From Heligmosomoides polygyrus polygyrus (taxonomy: Eukaryota > Nematoda > Chromadorea > Rhabditida > Heligmosomidae), in the NCBI GenBank assembly GCA_947396885.1, contig OX377204.1, positions 41,768,139 through 41,832,138 of the forward strand: 64,000 nucleotides of DNA, read 5' to 3'. Shown here one piece after another: positions 46,051-56,703 of the stretch. The notes beneath the pieces were generated by a model, which worked only from the letters and a program-made list of their open reading frames with translations, made no database searches and was not told the DNA's origin. The translations under genes and the position numbers were made by a program. Positions within the stretch are counted from its first letter, which is position 1. Every line of letters starts with the position of its first letter.

Positions 46051-46194
46051 ATGAACCTCGGATTTCTGTACAACACACCAATAAACAAGTCGACTTCGTT
46101 CCGTCGCGAGAATCATAGATGGTCACACGTCGCACCTAGCAGCTACCACAGAATGGCTACTTCTCTCTATCATACTCTATAACAACGCGCTAAG

Positions 46195-46890
46195 CGATGA
46201 GTCATCCTATCGATCGGCGGCGCCTCAGAAGTTATCGGGGGGAGGGGAGGAATCGGGGGGAAAAATAGGGGAGAAAATGGGGGGGGGGCGGAGAAATTAC
46301 GAAACGAAAATAGCGAAAAATACCCAGACGTCTTCTCCCTGCATGGGAACTTCGGCCCTAAGACAATAGAGCTAGCTGAACACGAATCTGAAGTTCGTTT
46401 GTGAAATATCGATCGCCATCAATCGATATTGATCAAATTACAGGGCGCGAAAATGGCGGAAAATACCCAGACTTCTTCTACCATCATACTCTATAATAAC
46501 GCGCTAATCGCTGAGTCATACTATCGATCGGCGCTGCCGCCGTAGAAATTAGTCATAAAATAGGGGGGGGGGGGAAACCGGGGGGATTACGGCACGAAAA
46601 TAGCGAAAAATACCCAGACGTCATGTCCTTGACTGGGAACTTCAGCCCTGGGGCAATCGAGGTCGCTGAACACGAATTTGAAGTTCGTTTTTGGTGAATC
46701 GATCGTCATCAATCGCTATTGATTAAACTATCGATTTTTTGTAGATGTCGTCTAGGCGGTAAAAATTTTAGCCCTGGAGGTAGTCGAGGTCGCTCAACTC
46801 AACACGAATCCGAAATTCGTTTTTAAAGTTTCGATCACCATCTATTGATACTGAACAAATTACGGGGCACGAAAATAGCAGAGAATACCC
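46195..46890. repeat. G-rich diverged tandem repeat
   Basis: Four irregularly spaced copies of a block with ACGAAAATAGCGAAAAATAC and CCCAGACGTCTTC (near 46304, 46457, 46594 and 46870) alternate with AACACGAATCTGAAGTTCGT and long G runs (46232-46292, 46563-46586). Several G runs of 6-12 bases are close enough to form G-quadruplexes. The block leads directly into the 42-bp minisatellite at 46895. Confidence 0.65.
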
Positions 46891-46894
46891 AGAC

Positions 46895-47075
46895 GTCTTC
46901 TGCATGCCAGGGGATTCAGAAGACGTGCGGAATACGTCGCACGACATGCCTGGGACCCAAAGGACGTGCCAAAGGCTTCACTCAACGTGTTTAAGGAATC
47001 AGGTAGACGTGCCGAAGACGTCGTCCAATGTGCCTGGGGAATCAGGTGTGCCGAAGACGTCGTCCACTAAGGGTG
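46895..47075. repeat. About 42-bp minisatellite, first array
   Basis: Imperfect units with GATTCAGAAGACGTGC and GACGTCGTCCAATGTG repeat about four times. The same unit forms the array at 50295-50510. The unit length is a multiple of three, so frames stay open through it, but there is no sign of a gene. Confidence 0.7.
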
Positions 47076-47334
47076 GATCATTGAGGGGGACCAGTACCAG
47101 TAATGGGGGACCGTTTCACTAGGGGAGGACCAGTAGTGAGGAACCAATAGATCGCCCTATCATACTATAACGTACTGTGAGCCTTTTGTACTCCTAAGTA
47201 GGGAAAAAAGCTGCACAAGTAGAGCAGCTAGCTCGAATGATTCTCCTTAGCTTAGTGAGTGATGCTGCAACATCGCGCGAAGCCCGCAAGTGCGAGGCAC
47301 ACCGATAGGCGTGACGAAGCACTTCTTCAATATA

Positions 47335-47340
47335 TTTATT
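47335..47340 (-). promoter_or_regulatory. Poly(A) signal AATAAA for the EEA1-like gene
   Basis: AATAAA on the minus strand lies about 300 bases past the stop codon at 47642. It is the first canonical signal in the downstream AT-rich stretch, which gives a plausible 3' UTR. Confidence 0.5.
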
Positions 47341-47641
47341 TTGGTGAATAACTATGGCAGCTCTTAATTACAAATGTAGAAACGTATCACAAGTGTCAAT
47401 CACAAACGTTTCCGAACCAGATCGAATGAACTGAATGCACCACATATGAGGCCGAAAGTGTACACCATTCACTCTACAGACGATATCAATGAGTATTATG
47501 TATGGGCATATGAGAGAGAGGGCAAAGTCCAGTACGAAATATCAGCAACAACTACAAAATGCGTCACTATCAAAAATAAATACAAATCCGATACATATAG
47601 ACAACGCCAAGAGCACGCCAGCAAGACGTGCGCCTATCCCA

Positions 47642-49395
47642 TCACCTGTTCTGAACTTCCGTGAAGCAGTTGTCGCAGACCCTCACCGGATTCTTGTGAC
47701 TGGCGATCCTGTAATCGAACGACGTTTTGGGATAGAGCTGGCATCAGCCAAACGCTGACAACTTACTGGGTCGTTTTGGCACTGCACGGAGAGCAAAAGA
47801 TGAGGCCGCAGACACGGCAGTGGTGCTTTCGAACCGTCAAACTGAACACTTTCCCACAGCTGGTACAGTTGATCGCGGCGGAATCGTCGAGCCAAGATCG
47901 AGACGAGTGTTTGGAGATATCCATCTGAAGTGAAGAACAAGTGGAGAATATGGCTTTAACCGACACCTTTCAACAGCCACGAGCTCGATCCATACATGAT
48001 AACGTAGCGAAAAATCGGGTGTATCCTAGTGGGAGCACTCCGCTCTTCTACCCCTATGACAACGACGGAAAATTGGATGCCGAGACTCGTTTGCAAAGCC
48101 AATATCTTGAGTTGCCCTACGAGCGAACGTTTCTTTTCAATTTCCTAGCCGAAACAGTTTAAACACATACACATTGTTTAAATTTGTTTCGCTTTTCAAA
48201 CGATGCCCCCTCTGACTAGGACCGATCCGAAAAATCTGAGGCGTATTTGCCCGAGATCGTGACTAAGTGGCAACTGATGAACATCCAGCGATTTCTTCTT
48301 CTCGAGCAAGTCTGGAAGCAGATTGGATAGAAACGCCACTGGACTCTTCACTGACACTCTTGCTGAACGCGCCAAAGGCGCCCCATCACGCAAATGGAAA
48401 GACGAAAGCAATCGCAGCGCCTCCGTGGTCATCGTACACCCTCTATTAAGACATTCTTAAGATCTTTGCGGCCAGACATAACAGGACACTCGAACGAACT
48501 AAACTTAAGCCTAGGTCCTGGCGTTCACGTGTTTACAAAACAAATTTACAGCCGCCACACTTTTCAAGAATCCGGTAGCAACACACCTGAAGTGATTGAT
48601 TGGCCCGACCTAACTCGTGCATAGCCGATAGCGCCTCGTCGAAGCGACGTTTGTTCTCCAGTGCTCGCTCTCGCTCAAAGTCCAAATCACTTTCGGTGTT
48701 TAGGCACCTGAAGATAGGGATTGCTCCTGCAGGCGACATGATATCTTGACACCATAATCCTTCAGCACTTCCGTTAGTGAAGGACGAAAGACGTGCCTTT
48801 CGATAAGAGCGTTCTTTTCCTCCTCCCACGACGAAACCTTCTTGTGCAACTCTGAATACGGCACTGCTTTCATGAAAACCGCTCTCGAACTACTCACGAA
48901 GAGCCTACCCATATTAGCAGCAGTCATCTCTTCAGCCGTTTTGGAAGCCTCGGCGCAAAGTCGGACTTGTTCGTCTAGTTCCGACTGAACAGACTTGATG
49001 GATCGCTTCAGAGACGATATCTCCTCGCTCAGCTCTGCTTCCTTCGAGGCTGCCATGGCTTCGATCTCAGCTACGTTAGATGTCAGCCGCTCCTGGGCAA
49101 AACAGGAAAAGTAAGTTTCTAAGTGATAATGGGAAATGGAACAAACTCTTTGGGAACGTACTATTTCGGCAGCCTTGGCAGAGAGCTCGCGATCTTTGGA
49201 GAGCTGGATGTCCTTGGACAGCTGCTCGAACCGAGCACATCGCGATTGCAGCTGAAAGAAAGAGGGAAATTTTCAGGAAAATGGAGCGAAGTCGTAATCA
49301 GTACGAACGCTTTTCAGTTCTTCTTCCTTCCTCTTGATCACCCCTTTCAGGTCGCCAGCTTCTTTTATCAGTTGTTCCATAACTCCATTTGATAT
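47642..49395 (-). CDS. eea-1: EEA1 orthologue (early endosome tether), C-terminal seven exons
   Basis: The exons on the minus strand are 49309-49395, 49162-49251, 48909-49092, 48797-48851, 48587-48707, 47767-47924 and 47642-47708. All junction phases agree and give 253 residues before the stop. Residues 1-180 are a charged coiled coil ([20 protein letters not shown]). [10 protein letters not shown] precedes the FYVE domain (from W190), as in EEA1. The FYVE finger is complete: WLDD, VRKHHCR, RVC and eight zinc cysteines (199, 202, 215, 218, 223, 226, 243, 246). EEA1 binds phosphatidylinositol 3-phosphate through FYVE and Rab5, and tethers early endosomes. The 55-base exon ends with a GC rather than GT donor (GCACGT). 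The fifth intron is 662 bases and holds a MITE end. Earlier exons, including the Rab5-binding N-terminus, lie upstream beyond what I could place. Confidence 0.9.
48190..48230 (-). repeat. Solo end of the foldback MITE family
   Basis: The string TGCCCCCTCTGACTAGGA followed by CCGATCC matches the inverted end of the MITE at 17169-17362 with a few changes. No second end is present. It lies in the fifth intron of the EEA1-like gene. Confidence 0.5.
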
Positions 49396-49462
49396 CTGCA
49401 ACGAATTACATACATCGAAAAAGAAAGGGACAGCAGAAATATGAACTCTACGTAAATAAGTA

Positions 49463-49580
49463 TAAGGTTGTCCCATAAGTCCCCACCGTTTTCTTTTTAA
49501 CGATTCATTGCGGATTTCGCAGGCTGTCTCTTGCATAGCGTTATACAGCTCTCGAAAGAATGATTTGCTCTATCGGAGCA
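49463..49580 (-). repeat. Solo mariner-type terminus
   Basis: TA followed by AGGTTGTCCCATAAGTCCCC at 49465 has the form of a mariner terminal repeat and begins a short stretch of element-like sequence. It differs from the ends of the mariners at 26022, 34968 and 40023. No partner end was seen. It sits in the intron upstream of the first placed EEA1 exon. Confidence 0.5.
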
Positions 49581-49924
49581 TGTTTTACAATTCTTCTTTC
49601 ATCCTGAATTTTGTCAATTTTTATATTGTTAAAGTGGAAAGTGAAAAAGTTGCAACCTGCGCAGTTGTTCTCTCCGCTTAAGTTTGGAATTTTTGCGCGG
49701 TTTTTCACAGCATTTAGAAGACAATGTTCTGTGCTACAAGAATACCTGTCGGTCCTATTTGCTCGCCTGTCCTTTATTGATTTTCAGGCGATCAAATTGG
49801 GACGTCCGAAGGAGAAGATCTATTTCTACCAACAGCTCCTGCTCTGTGGTAGTTTTTTGCTCGGTGTTATATGTCGGTCGAAAAAGAATGTATTTCTCTA
49901 TAAGAATTGTGTCCCGTTTATTGG

Positions 49925-50034
49925 CTCATGCTGATTTCTGTCGAATATCAACAAAATTCCAAAAAGAGAAAAGTCGTCTTCACCAACAACTCCACCTTGT
50001 TCAGTTGTTGATATTCGACAGAAATCAGCATGAG
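49925..50034. repeat. Perfect 30-bp inverted repeat with 50-base spacer
   Basis: Arms 49925-49954 and 50005-50034 are exact complements; the left arm begins CTCATGCTGATTTCTGTCG. The spacer is AT-rich. The origin is unclear. Confidence 0.8.
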
Positions 50035-50294
50035 CTAACAAACGCGACACAGATTCTTATTGAGCATCTTACTATATATAATTCGCTTAATCCGTAGGTC
50101 ACGTTGTCAGTCACGGGGGGGGGGCTGAAGCCAAGAGATGCCTACGAAAGTGCGGCGAATGCCAGCCGGGCTTTCCTTCGGCTTAACCTTGGGCAATCGC
50201 TGGTGAATTATATCTCTGGCGGCGGATCGTCCAAGTCTGCGATATATTCCGCGGGCAACGCGTCATATGGTATGAATGGGGATCAAGTGCGGAG

Positions 50295-50510
50295 GTTAGG
50301 GATTCAGAAGACACGCCCTAGACGTCGTTCAGCGTGCGTCAGATCCAGAAGTCGTGCTGAAGACGCCGTCCAACGTGCGTCGAGATTCAAAAGACGTACT
50401 GCAGATGTCGTCCAACGTGCGTAGTTATTCAGAAGGCGTGCCGCAGAAGTCGTTCAACGTGCGTCAGGATGCAGAAGACGTGTGGCAGATGTCGTCCAAC
50501 TTGCGTAGGT
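50295..50510. repeat. 42-bp minisatellite, second array
   Basis: Five units of about 42 bases, each like GATTCAGAAGACGTGC followed by CAGACGTCGTCCAACGTGCG, with single-base differences. Read in one frame the units give a 14-residue repeat ending SSNVR. The array at 46895-47075 uses the same unit. The two arrays lie on either side of the placed EEA1 exons. Confidence 0.8.
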
Positions 50511-51300
50511 TCCGAGTGGGGGAGGGGGTGCAGTAGTAGGGCGCTCAGTGAAGAGGAGATCAGCAAAGGACCACTAGAGGGGAGAGGGGAATAAGGGGGA
50601 CAAGTATTTTTCCTGGACGGGTCACAAAAGTCGTGTCACGTGTGTCGGGGTGCAGGATGTCATAGAAGGCGTGGGAACGTGATGACACGTGAGTTGGGAC
50701 TCAGTGTCACATGTACGTGCTTGGGTCTCACTCCGTTTCTTTGCCAGCACGTATGTAAGGAAGTATCACCGGGAAGGGAGGATTAAGCACTTCGGATTGG
50801 AATTCTCATGATCTGTTTCTCGATAGAGGGTGGATGGGGTTCATAGGAACAGTGAACATTTTGCCTACCATACCCCACTCCACTGATGTATGGTAAGATC
50901 AGTTTTTAGTGTAATTAAAGTAAGAATGCCCAAAGAAGAAAGGAAGAAGTTTGTGGTTGTTCTATTCTCGGGGTTTGAGTGAATTACATCTCCGTAGAAT
51001 TTGGTCGGCTTCGACCTGAAGAAGTCTTGCACCACCTTCGTCACCTATCGACTTCGGCGAAGCGCCTACCATTCAGGAAGTGATCCATCCACTGAAGCGG
51101 AAGGCAGTCACACTGCACAATGTCCGGAGTGTATGGTGGTTGCTTGATTTTGGTCCAGCCCAATCTCTAGATTTTTTCCAGCGTCTGAAGTGCGGCAAGC
51201 GGTCGGCTGTTGCCCTAGTGTGCCTCGTATCGACTTCTTTCTCCACTAATTTTTGCTGGAACTAGTCGAGTTGTTGACAAAAGCGAGCGTCGAAGATGGA
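50511..51300. other. No supported gene
   Basis: G-rich sequence at first, then ordinary intergenic or intronic sequence up to the gap. A weak plus-strand mariner-like phrase (LDFGPAQSLDFFQRLKCGKR, about 51145-51205) recalls the third catalytic block but is too decayed to call. Confidence 0.35.
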
Positions 51301-51500
51301 NNNNNNNNNNNNNNNNNNNNNNNNNNNNNNNNNNNNNNNNNNNNNNNNNNNNNNNNNNNNNNNNNNNNNNNNNNNNNNNNNNNNNNNNNNNNNNNNNNNN
51401 NNNNNNNNNNNNNNNNNNNNNNNNNNNNNNNNNNNNNNNNNNNNNNNNNNNNNNNNNNNNNNNNNNNNNNNNNNNNNNNNNNNNNNNNNNNNNNNNNNNN
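51301..51500. other. Assembly gap (200 N)
   Basis: Exactly 200 unknown bases. The next readable bases form a tandem repeat, so the gap probably covers unresolved repeat sequence, and its true length is unknown. Confidence 0.99.
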
Positions 51501-51552
51501 TTTTAATTTGGAAGACGTTTAATTTGCTTTAAAATTCTGACTCTAGCTTACA

Positions 51553-51645
51553 TTTAGAAGAGTGTCCAATTTGCTTCGAAAAATGTCCAATTTGCTTCGA
51601 AAAATGTCCGATTTGATTTCGGAAGTGTCCAACTCGACGTTAAAA
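51553..51645. repeat. About 21-bp tandem repeat beside the gap
   Basis: Units like TGTCCAATTTGCTTCGAAAAA repeat about four times with growing divergence (51567, 51588, 51609, 51628). Related TTTAATTTG strings start right at the gap edge. Confidence 0.75.
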
Positions 51646-51650
51646 TAGAA

Positions 51651-52755
51651 CATATATATACATATATTTTTTGAAATTCTGCTGATTGGGGAAACAATTT
51701 TAAGTATTACGGAATCAGTGCGATCTACGCAATTCGGAAAACCCAGAAGCTCGTCAGGATTTGGCAACCTGGATCGATAACGGTGAACTGCTTTAAATTA
51801 ACCGGTCCGTAATTACGAGAAAGAGAAATGAGCGATTCGATGGTCATTTAGGCGAGTGCACTGTCTCTGTAGGGCATGTCAGGTCAGCGCAATTATGATC
51901 AAAGAACGCCTCTACATCAGCGCTGGATCTGATGCGTCCAAATATTGACGTCCGAACTGGCTGAAGATTTTTAGCAAATAATTGCATAATTACAATACTG
52001 GGCTTTCCATTTTTCATTCTGCGAAGACTGGACATGAAATGCTTTAGAAGTTCAGTCGCACTTCTGAAAGAAGTCGTCACTTTAATCAGCTGAAATCCTG
52101 CCATCTGATCACCTGCCTTCTCGACATTTGATAATTGGAGTCTCTACCTTATGTACGGTTAGCCAGCATATTTTTAGACTAATTCATCCGCTTAGTACAT
52201 TGATATTCGCAGCTAAAATCGGCGATAGAGAGTGCTTTCTATCAAGACTCACTTGCAGCTTGACAAACTGCAACCAGTACGCAAATGCCCAAAATGAACT
52301 CAAAACCTAAATTTCCATGTCATTTTCATTCCTTAAAGATGAGTGGATAGCAAGCTACAATAACAGGTCCTAGACTGAGAATTCTTTCGTTGAAATAAGC
52401 GAAATCGGTTGAAGCAACAGCACTCTCAGTGCATATCTTCCGGCGCTATTTGGTACCAAATGAATCGTTGCAGCCAGGGCAAGACCATATGCGGCAGGAA
52501 AATACAATTTAATTAGGTTTAAGAAATTTAAAATTCAATTGGGCAGCGGTAATTCTGCCTGGGGACATAATTAGACGAGACTCGGCGACGGTGTTGGGTC
52601 GGGTCACAGTAATTAGGACCCTCGTTAATTGCGGCACTGGTTTTCAGGCTTCCATCCACTTTTTAATGGCGGTCGCATGCCCAGTGTTAGCTAGGATGAC
52701 GGCAGGATCCCTTGTAAATTTTGGCGAGAAAGGCTTTACTTTGGAGAAAGTTATC
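51651..52755. other. No supported gene
   Basis: A minus-strand frame at 51844-52104 reads LLKHFMSSLRRMKNGKPSIV and looks partly protein-like, but I could not assign it or place splice sites. It might belong to the upstream part of the EEA1-like gene or be un-related. Confidence 0.25.
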
Positions 52756-52759
52756 ATGA

Positions 52760-52790
52760 TGCGACGCAAAAAACGCGTTTTTGCGTCGCA
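52760..52790. repeat. Near-perfect 31-base palindrome
   Basis: TGCGACGCAAAAA and TTTTTGCGTCGCA surround ACGCG. It is a compact palindrome without a known role here. Confidence 0.75.
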
Positions 52791-52909
52791 AACGTCGTTT
52801 GGTTGAATGTTTAGCGGCGGTACTGTAGAATGGATCCTCCTTGCTCGAGGGACACGAAAGCGTCATATCTTTCGTTCAGGGCGTTCAGGGCATTTTTGCT
52901 GACAATCGA

Positions 52910-53240
52910 CCGGAAATCGAACCCCTCCCGCCGCGCAGGAAGACCACTTTTTAGAAAATGATTCTTACTGTGGAAAAGCACTTTTCTTTTTGTTTGTGAT
53001 GAGCTAGTGGGATTTTGAAAATTCGAAAAACTTATCGAGTTATGAGCATTTTTTTGAAGTCACTTCATTTCCTTTGGCTTAAAAATTAAACCCTCGGCCG
53101 CGTATGAATTCCTCTTTTTTAGAAAATGGCTCTTGCATGGTAGGGAAGCGTTTTTTATTCTAGTTTTTGAACGACTAGCGAGCTTCTCACTATTCGAAAA
53201 ACTTACCAAGTTATGAATCTTTTTGTGACCGTTCAATTTT
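52910..53240. repeat. Diverged tandem pair, about 170 bp each
   Basis: Two blocks share TTTTTAGAAAATG, a middle TAGTTTTTGAACGACTAGCG/TTGTTTGTGATGAGCTAGTG segment and ATTCGAAAAACTTA followed by AGTTATGA. They look like an old tandem duplication. Confidence 0.6.
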
Positions 53241-54365
53241 ATCGCTCGGATGAGAGGTCGGTTCAACCTGTTCGGTAAAGAAAATCATGATTTCTTCACT
53301 ATGCATTGGTCAAGACTTGGAAGAATTTGTGGCAGAATTTTATCCGTATGGGGGTACTTCAGGTCACAAATAATTTTGCTTTCATGAAAAACTAGATTTT
53401 TATATACCATACAGCATAACCATATCGTCATCGCAGCGGAGAAGTTTAGTTTTTTACTGTATAATAAGCACGATTTAAAATATTATGTGGTATAAAATTC
53501 CACTCTCTGACGTTCTTTCCTTCAGAAGGTAGAAAAGTTTTTTTACGAAGAGTCCATCTATCGCCCGTTTGCGATCGATAATGGAAGAGAACGCAGTAGC
53601 CGCACATAAACTGTCGTAACCCGGAGATTTTTTGGTTCCTCAGGAAAAGTCACAAAGCTTTGATAAAAGTGGATTCCACGCCTCAAAAAGCAGGTTCTAA
53701 AAATAACATCCTCCACTTGATTAGTTTGTCGATATTTTTTCGGCAAATGATACTAAATCGAGACGCTTGATGATGTGGAAGATCGATTCAGAAAAGCTGA
53801 CTTTATCACTGTGTGTCAAACGAGGCTTAAACTTTGAAGAGTACAATTTCACTTTCTGATGTTGTTTCCTGCAGAAAAGGGAAAATTAATTCAGTGACAA
53901 GTCCACCTTCGGTTGCCATTCCGTCATCGAATGGGACAGTTAGGTTGTTGTCAGTAATTGACACTTGAAATTTTATAGAGTGTAGTTTTGGAAGTAGATG
54001 TCGCTCTTTCAGGAAGAAAACTGCGGTGTCTATGACGTCCTGGAAAAACCTGAAAAATTGAAAACATCTCATTGACTCTAAATCTGGTGACTGGAAATCT
54101 ATTTTTCACTGTACATGCAACAGTCACCATTAAAAAAAAACAGTCTTCAATTCCATTTTTACTTCTGGAAGCGCACGCGCATGAAGCGCTTGTACTATCC
54201 ACATTGTCGTAGCCGCAGTTGGAAAAATAAACTAATAATAGATGCAAAGATCACCTAAAACCTACCAAAACCACATGAGTACGACCCCACCCCCCCCCCT
54301 CCCAATAAAAAGGTGTCACAGCACAATCCCCCCCCCCCTTCGATTCTCGAACCTCAAGCTTGAGC
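53241..54365. other. No supported gene; C-rich end
   Basis: Two minus-strand readings (53558-53746 and 53827-54072) are loosely similar to each other, which may be another old duplication. Two C runs lie at 54286-54298 and 54329-54339. No family was recognised. Confidence 0.35.
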
Positions 54366-55990
54366 TTGGCAGCACCAGGGCGTTGATGAGCGCTGGCGGG
54401 AGGTTCTTCAGGTGTTCAGGTCTGATCCTGTCGGAAGAGATGGCGTGCCGGGATCTCGGAAGGGAGAACAGAGGGGACGACGTATCCATCCTGCAAAAGA
54501 TGGCATGGGGCAGGTGGACGTGGCTATCGAAGAGTTCGGGATAGAAGTCGTGTCTCCACAGTCCTTCTCCACAGTCCTTTCGAAAGCGGTGACGGTTCCA
54601 TCAGCACGTCGGAGAGTGGTCATCTTGGTCTTGAAGTTGACGAAGTTCCGGCGGGCATTGCGTATGCTCAACCCTGCCTCTGCAGCTTCAGCCAACACTT
54701 CCGCTCTTCTCTCGTTAAGATCTTCCTTTATCGCCTCAGTGCATAGGTTTGCAAGCTCGGACGGCAGTTGGTAGCTGCCTGACGCTGCTCCACGCTAGCG
54801 TATCAGCTCGAGTTTCCGGAGACAGGCGTCTCTTGGTGGTCTTCAAGCTCACGGCTCCCTTAGCACTTTCGCGGAGATGGTGCACGATGCGGTCGTATTT
54901 CTCGTCGATATTGTCCATGACGGTATCTTCCCAAAGACCGACAAAAGATGTGTAATCTCCCAAATGATGGTCGTTCTGGGACTCTTCTTTTTGAACTTTG
55001 CGGCCTTCTCTCCTTGACGCGAAAAGCGGAACCTCCCGCGAAGGAGGCGGTGGTCCGATCCCGTGTAGAACTTGGGGAAAACGGAGGCGTCGGTCAGGCT
55101 ATACTGCGGCTGAAGATGATGTTGTCGATCTCGTTGTGGAACTGGTCACCGGTGGATTCCCAGGTCCAACGGTGGGCGGGAGGCCTCTGGAACTGTGAGT
55201 ATCCATGGATGGTATTGTTCGACCGAATAAACTCATCTATTTTGTTCGTTCCTCTCCAAACAGTGTGTTCCGATGTGAAGTTCTTCCGGCGGCCTTCGTG
55301 GCCCGATCTTGGCGTTAAAGTCACCGAATCACCTTGTATAACGTGTGATCTTCCTTATAGAACTTCTCAAGCTCCATTAAAAGGCTTCGATGTCTTCGTC
55401 ATCGCAGTCTAATGTTGGGACATACGCGACGAACACAATTAAAGCTGGCACGGAGCCACATCGCTTCAGTCGCAGACGCCCGATTCGGCTTGCCAGAGTC
55501 CTATACGAATCGATGTTCATGGCCAAGTGCGTGTTAACGAGGGCACCAACGCCGCCTACTTTTCTGCTGTCGCATGTTCCGAGGAACAGTTCATCTCCGG
55601 AGTGGTAGTTGGTTGTAGGGAGTGGTGTCCTCTAATCTCGGTCAGTACGATGACGTCGTACTTGACTCCTGTCTTGTATCAGCAGGTCTTCTTCCGATGC
55701 GTGAGTGCGGAGATAAGTGGAGATCGTCATCGTAGTCCTTCTCAATTTGCATAGCCTGGTTAGGCCCTGAGATTTTAGCAGCCTCTCCGTATTGGCGCTT
55801 CCCATCGCTGCAGAAATGGGGGCTCTTTCGGGGTCAGGGGAATGAGGCCTTTTAATGACGCTGTGTTTGGAGGCAATACACACGGGTAACTAGTCAGGCT
55901 CTGCTGTGCAAGCGAAGAACTCCGGAACTTCATGTAATAAATAATTAGATACTCCCAGTCTACCGAGTGCAAGGTTTTGGCCACACATAA
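54366..55990 (-). mobile_element. RTE-type LINE (family A), endonuclease part, truncated
   Basis: Read across frames on the minus strand: an N-terminal start (55870-55632) with LCKLRRTTMTISTY and ASEEDLLIQDRSQVRRHRTD, then pieces of the endonuclease (NTIHGYSQFQRPPAHRWTWE and GDQFHNEIDNIIF at 55094-55250), the linker (LRESAKGAVSLKTTKRRLSP; LAEAAEAGLSIRNARRNF), and finally DRIRPEHLKNLPPALINAL near 54375. Reverse transcriptase is absent because the copy stops there. Frame changes are frequent. This is the same family as the C-terminal fragment at 38085. Confidence 0.72.
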
Positions 55991-56013
55991 CTACTATCCG
56001 CGCAGGCGCGAAT

Positions 56014-56613
56014 TCATTCACGAACAGAATGCATGAATATGCCGCTCCCGCACAACTGATGCCTGTTCAATCGCGAGGTTTGTACCACTGAACAGGCATC
56101 AGCAAAACTGCTCCACAATTGGTACTCGGACTCCACTCTAGAATCGATGACGGCGTAATATTCCTGCAACGTCTGACCTTGTTTCTGAGTTTTGGACATT
56201 AGTCCAAACCTTTCAGCCATCAACAATTTCTTCGGCTGAAAGTGTTGCTCCATGGCTTCTTGCGTCTGCGCCATGGTCGCCGTCTCCGGTTCCTTCCCCT
56301 GCAATAAGGATTCTAAGAGTTCATAATTAGATGCACCAATTTCTTGCAAAAAGATGAGGCGTTTATTGCCCTCATCTGTTACCCTCCTTAACACCAGAAA
56401 GTTCTGGAATAATCTCCACCAGGTCTTCCACGACGTACCCGGGACATAAGGTCCTGGGCTGCGACCTCGATAAACATCGAGCGTCGCTGTGGGATCCTGT
56501 TCTGCCAGAGGGGTTGCCCTCGCTGTCGTAGATGCCACTGACGCCGTCGGCCCGGTGGCTGCCGTCGATCCTGTCGATGCCGTACTGTTCTTGTTGTCGT
56601 CCATCTGCGGCAC
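56014..56613 (-). pseudogene. Ty3/gypsy-type Gag, N-terminal fragment
   Basis: The frame has a Ser/Thr/Ala-rich N-terminus (residues 1-45) and then a retrotransposon Gag domain: WKTWWRLFQNFLVLRRV, LIFLQEIGASNYELLESLL, EQHFQPKKLLMAERF and QKQGQTLQEYYAVID. These are the landmark positions of Gypsy-class capsid domains. It ends at a 14-base inverted repeat (56056-56069 / 56089-56102), after which the reading is unlikely to be native. No protease, reverse transcriptase or integrase follows. It is a remnant, described here without any reconstruction. Confidence 0.65.
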
Positions 56614-56685
56614 TTCTGCAGGTGATCAGTCTGCTTCCTTTGCTGCTCGTAGACGACGACTGCTTCGACTCTTCTGACACTTGTC

Positions 56686-56703
56686 GGTTCGCCCTGATCG
56701 CCA
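56686..56703 (-). other. Probable primer binding site of the gypsy-like element
   Basis: TGGCGATCAGGGCGAAC follows directly after the probable LTR end on the minus strand. A start of TGG is expected for a site paired with the CCA end of a tRNA. The tRNA was not identified. Confidence 0.4.

Noticed and set aside
48196..48432. Minus-strand 78-codon frame between EEA1 exons
   Set aside because: It lies in the intron; the exons on each side join in phase without it, and part of it is a MITE end.
51253..51532. Frames running across the N gap
   Set aside because: They consist of unknown residues and carry no information.
53558..54072. Two similar minus-strand frames as paralogous exons
   Set aside because: The similarity is loose, one frame is broken, and an old DNA duplication explains it as well.
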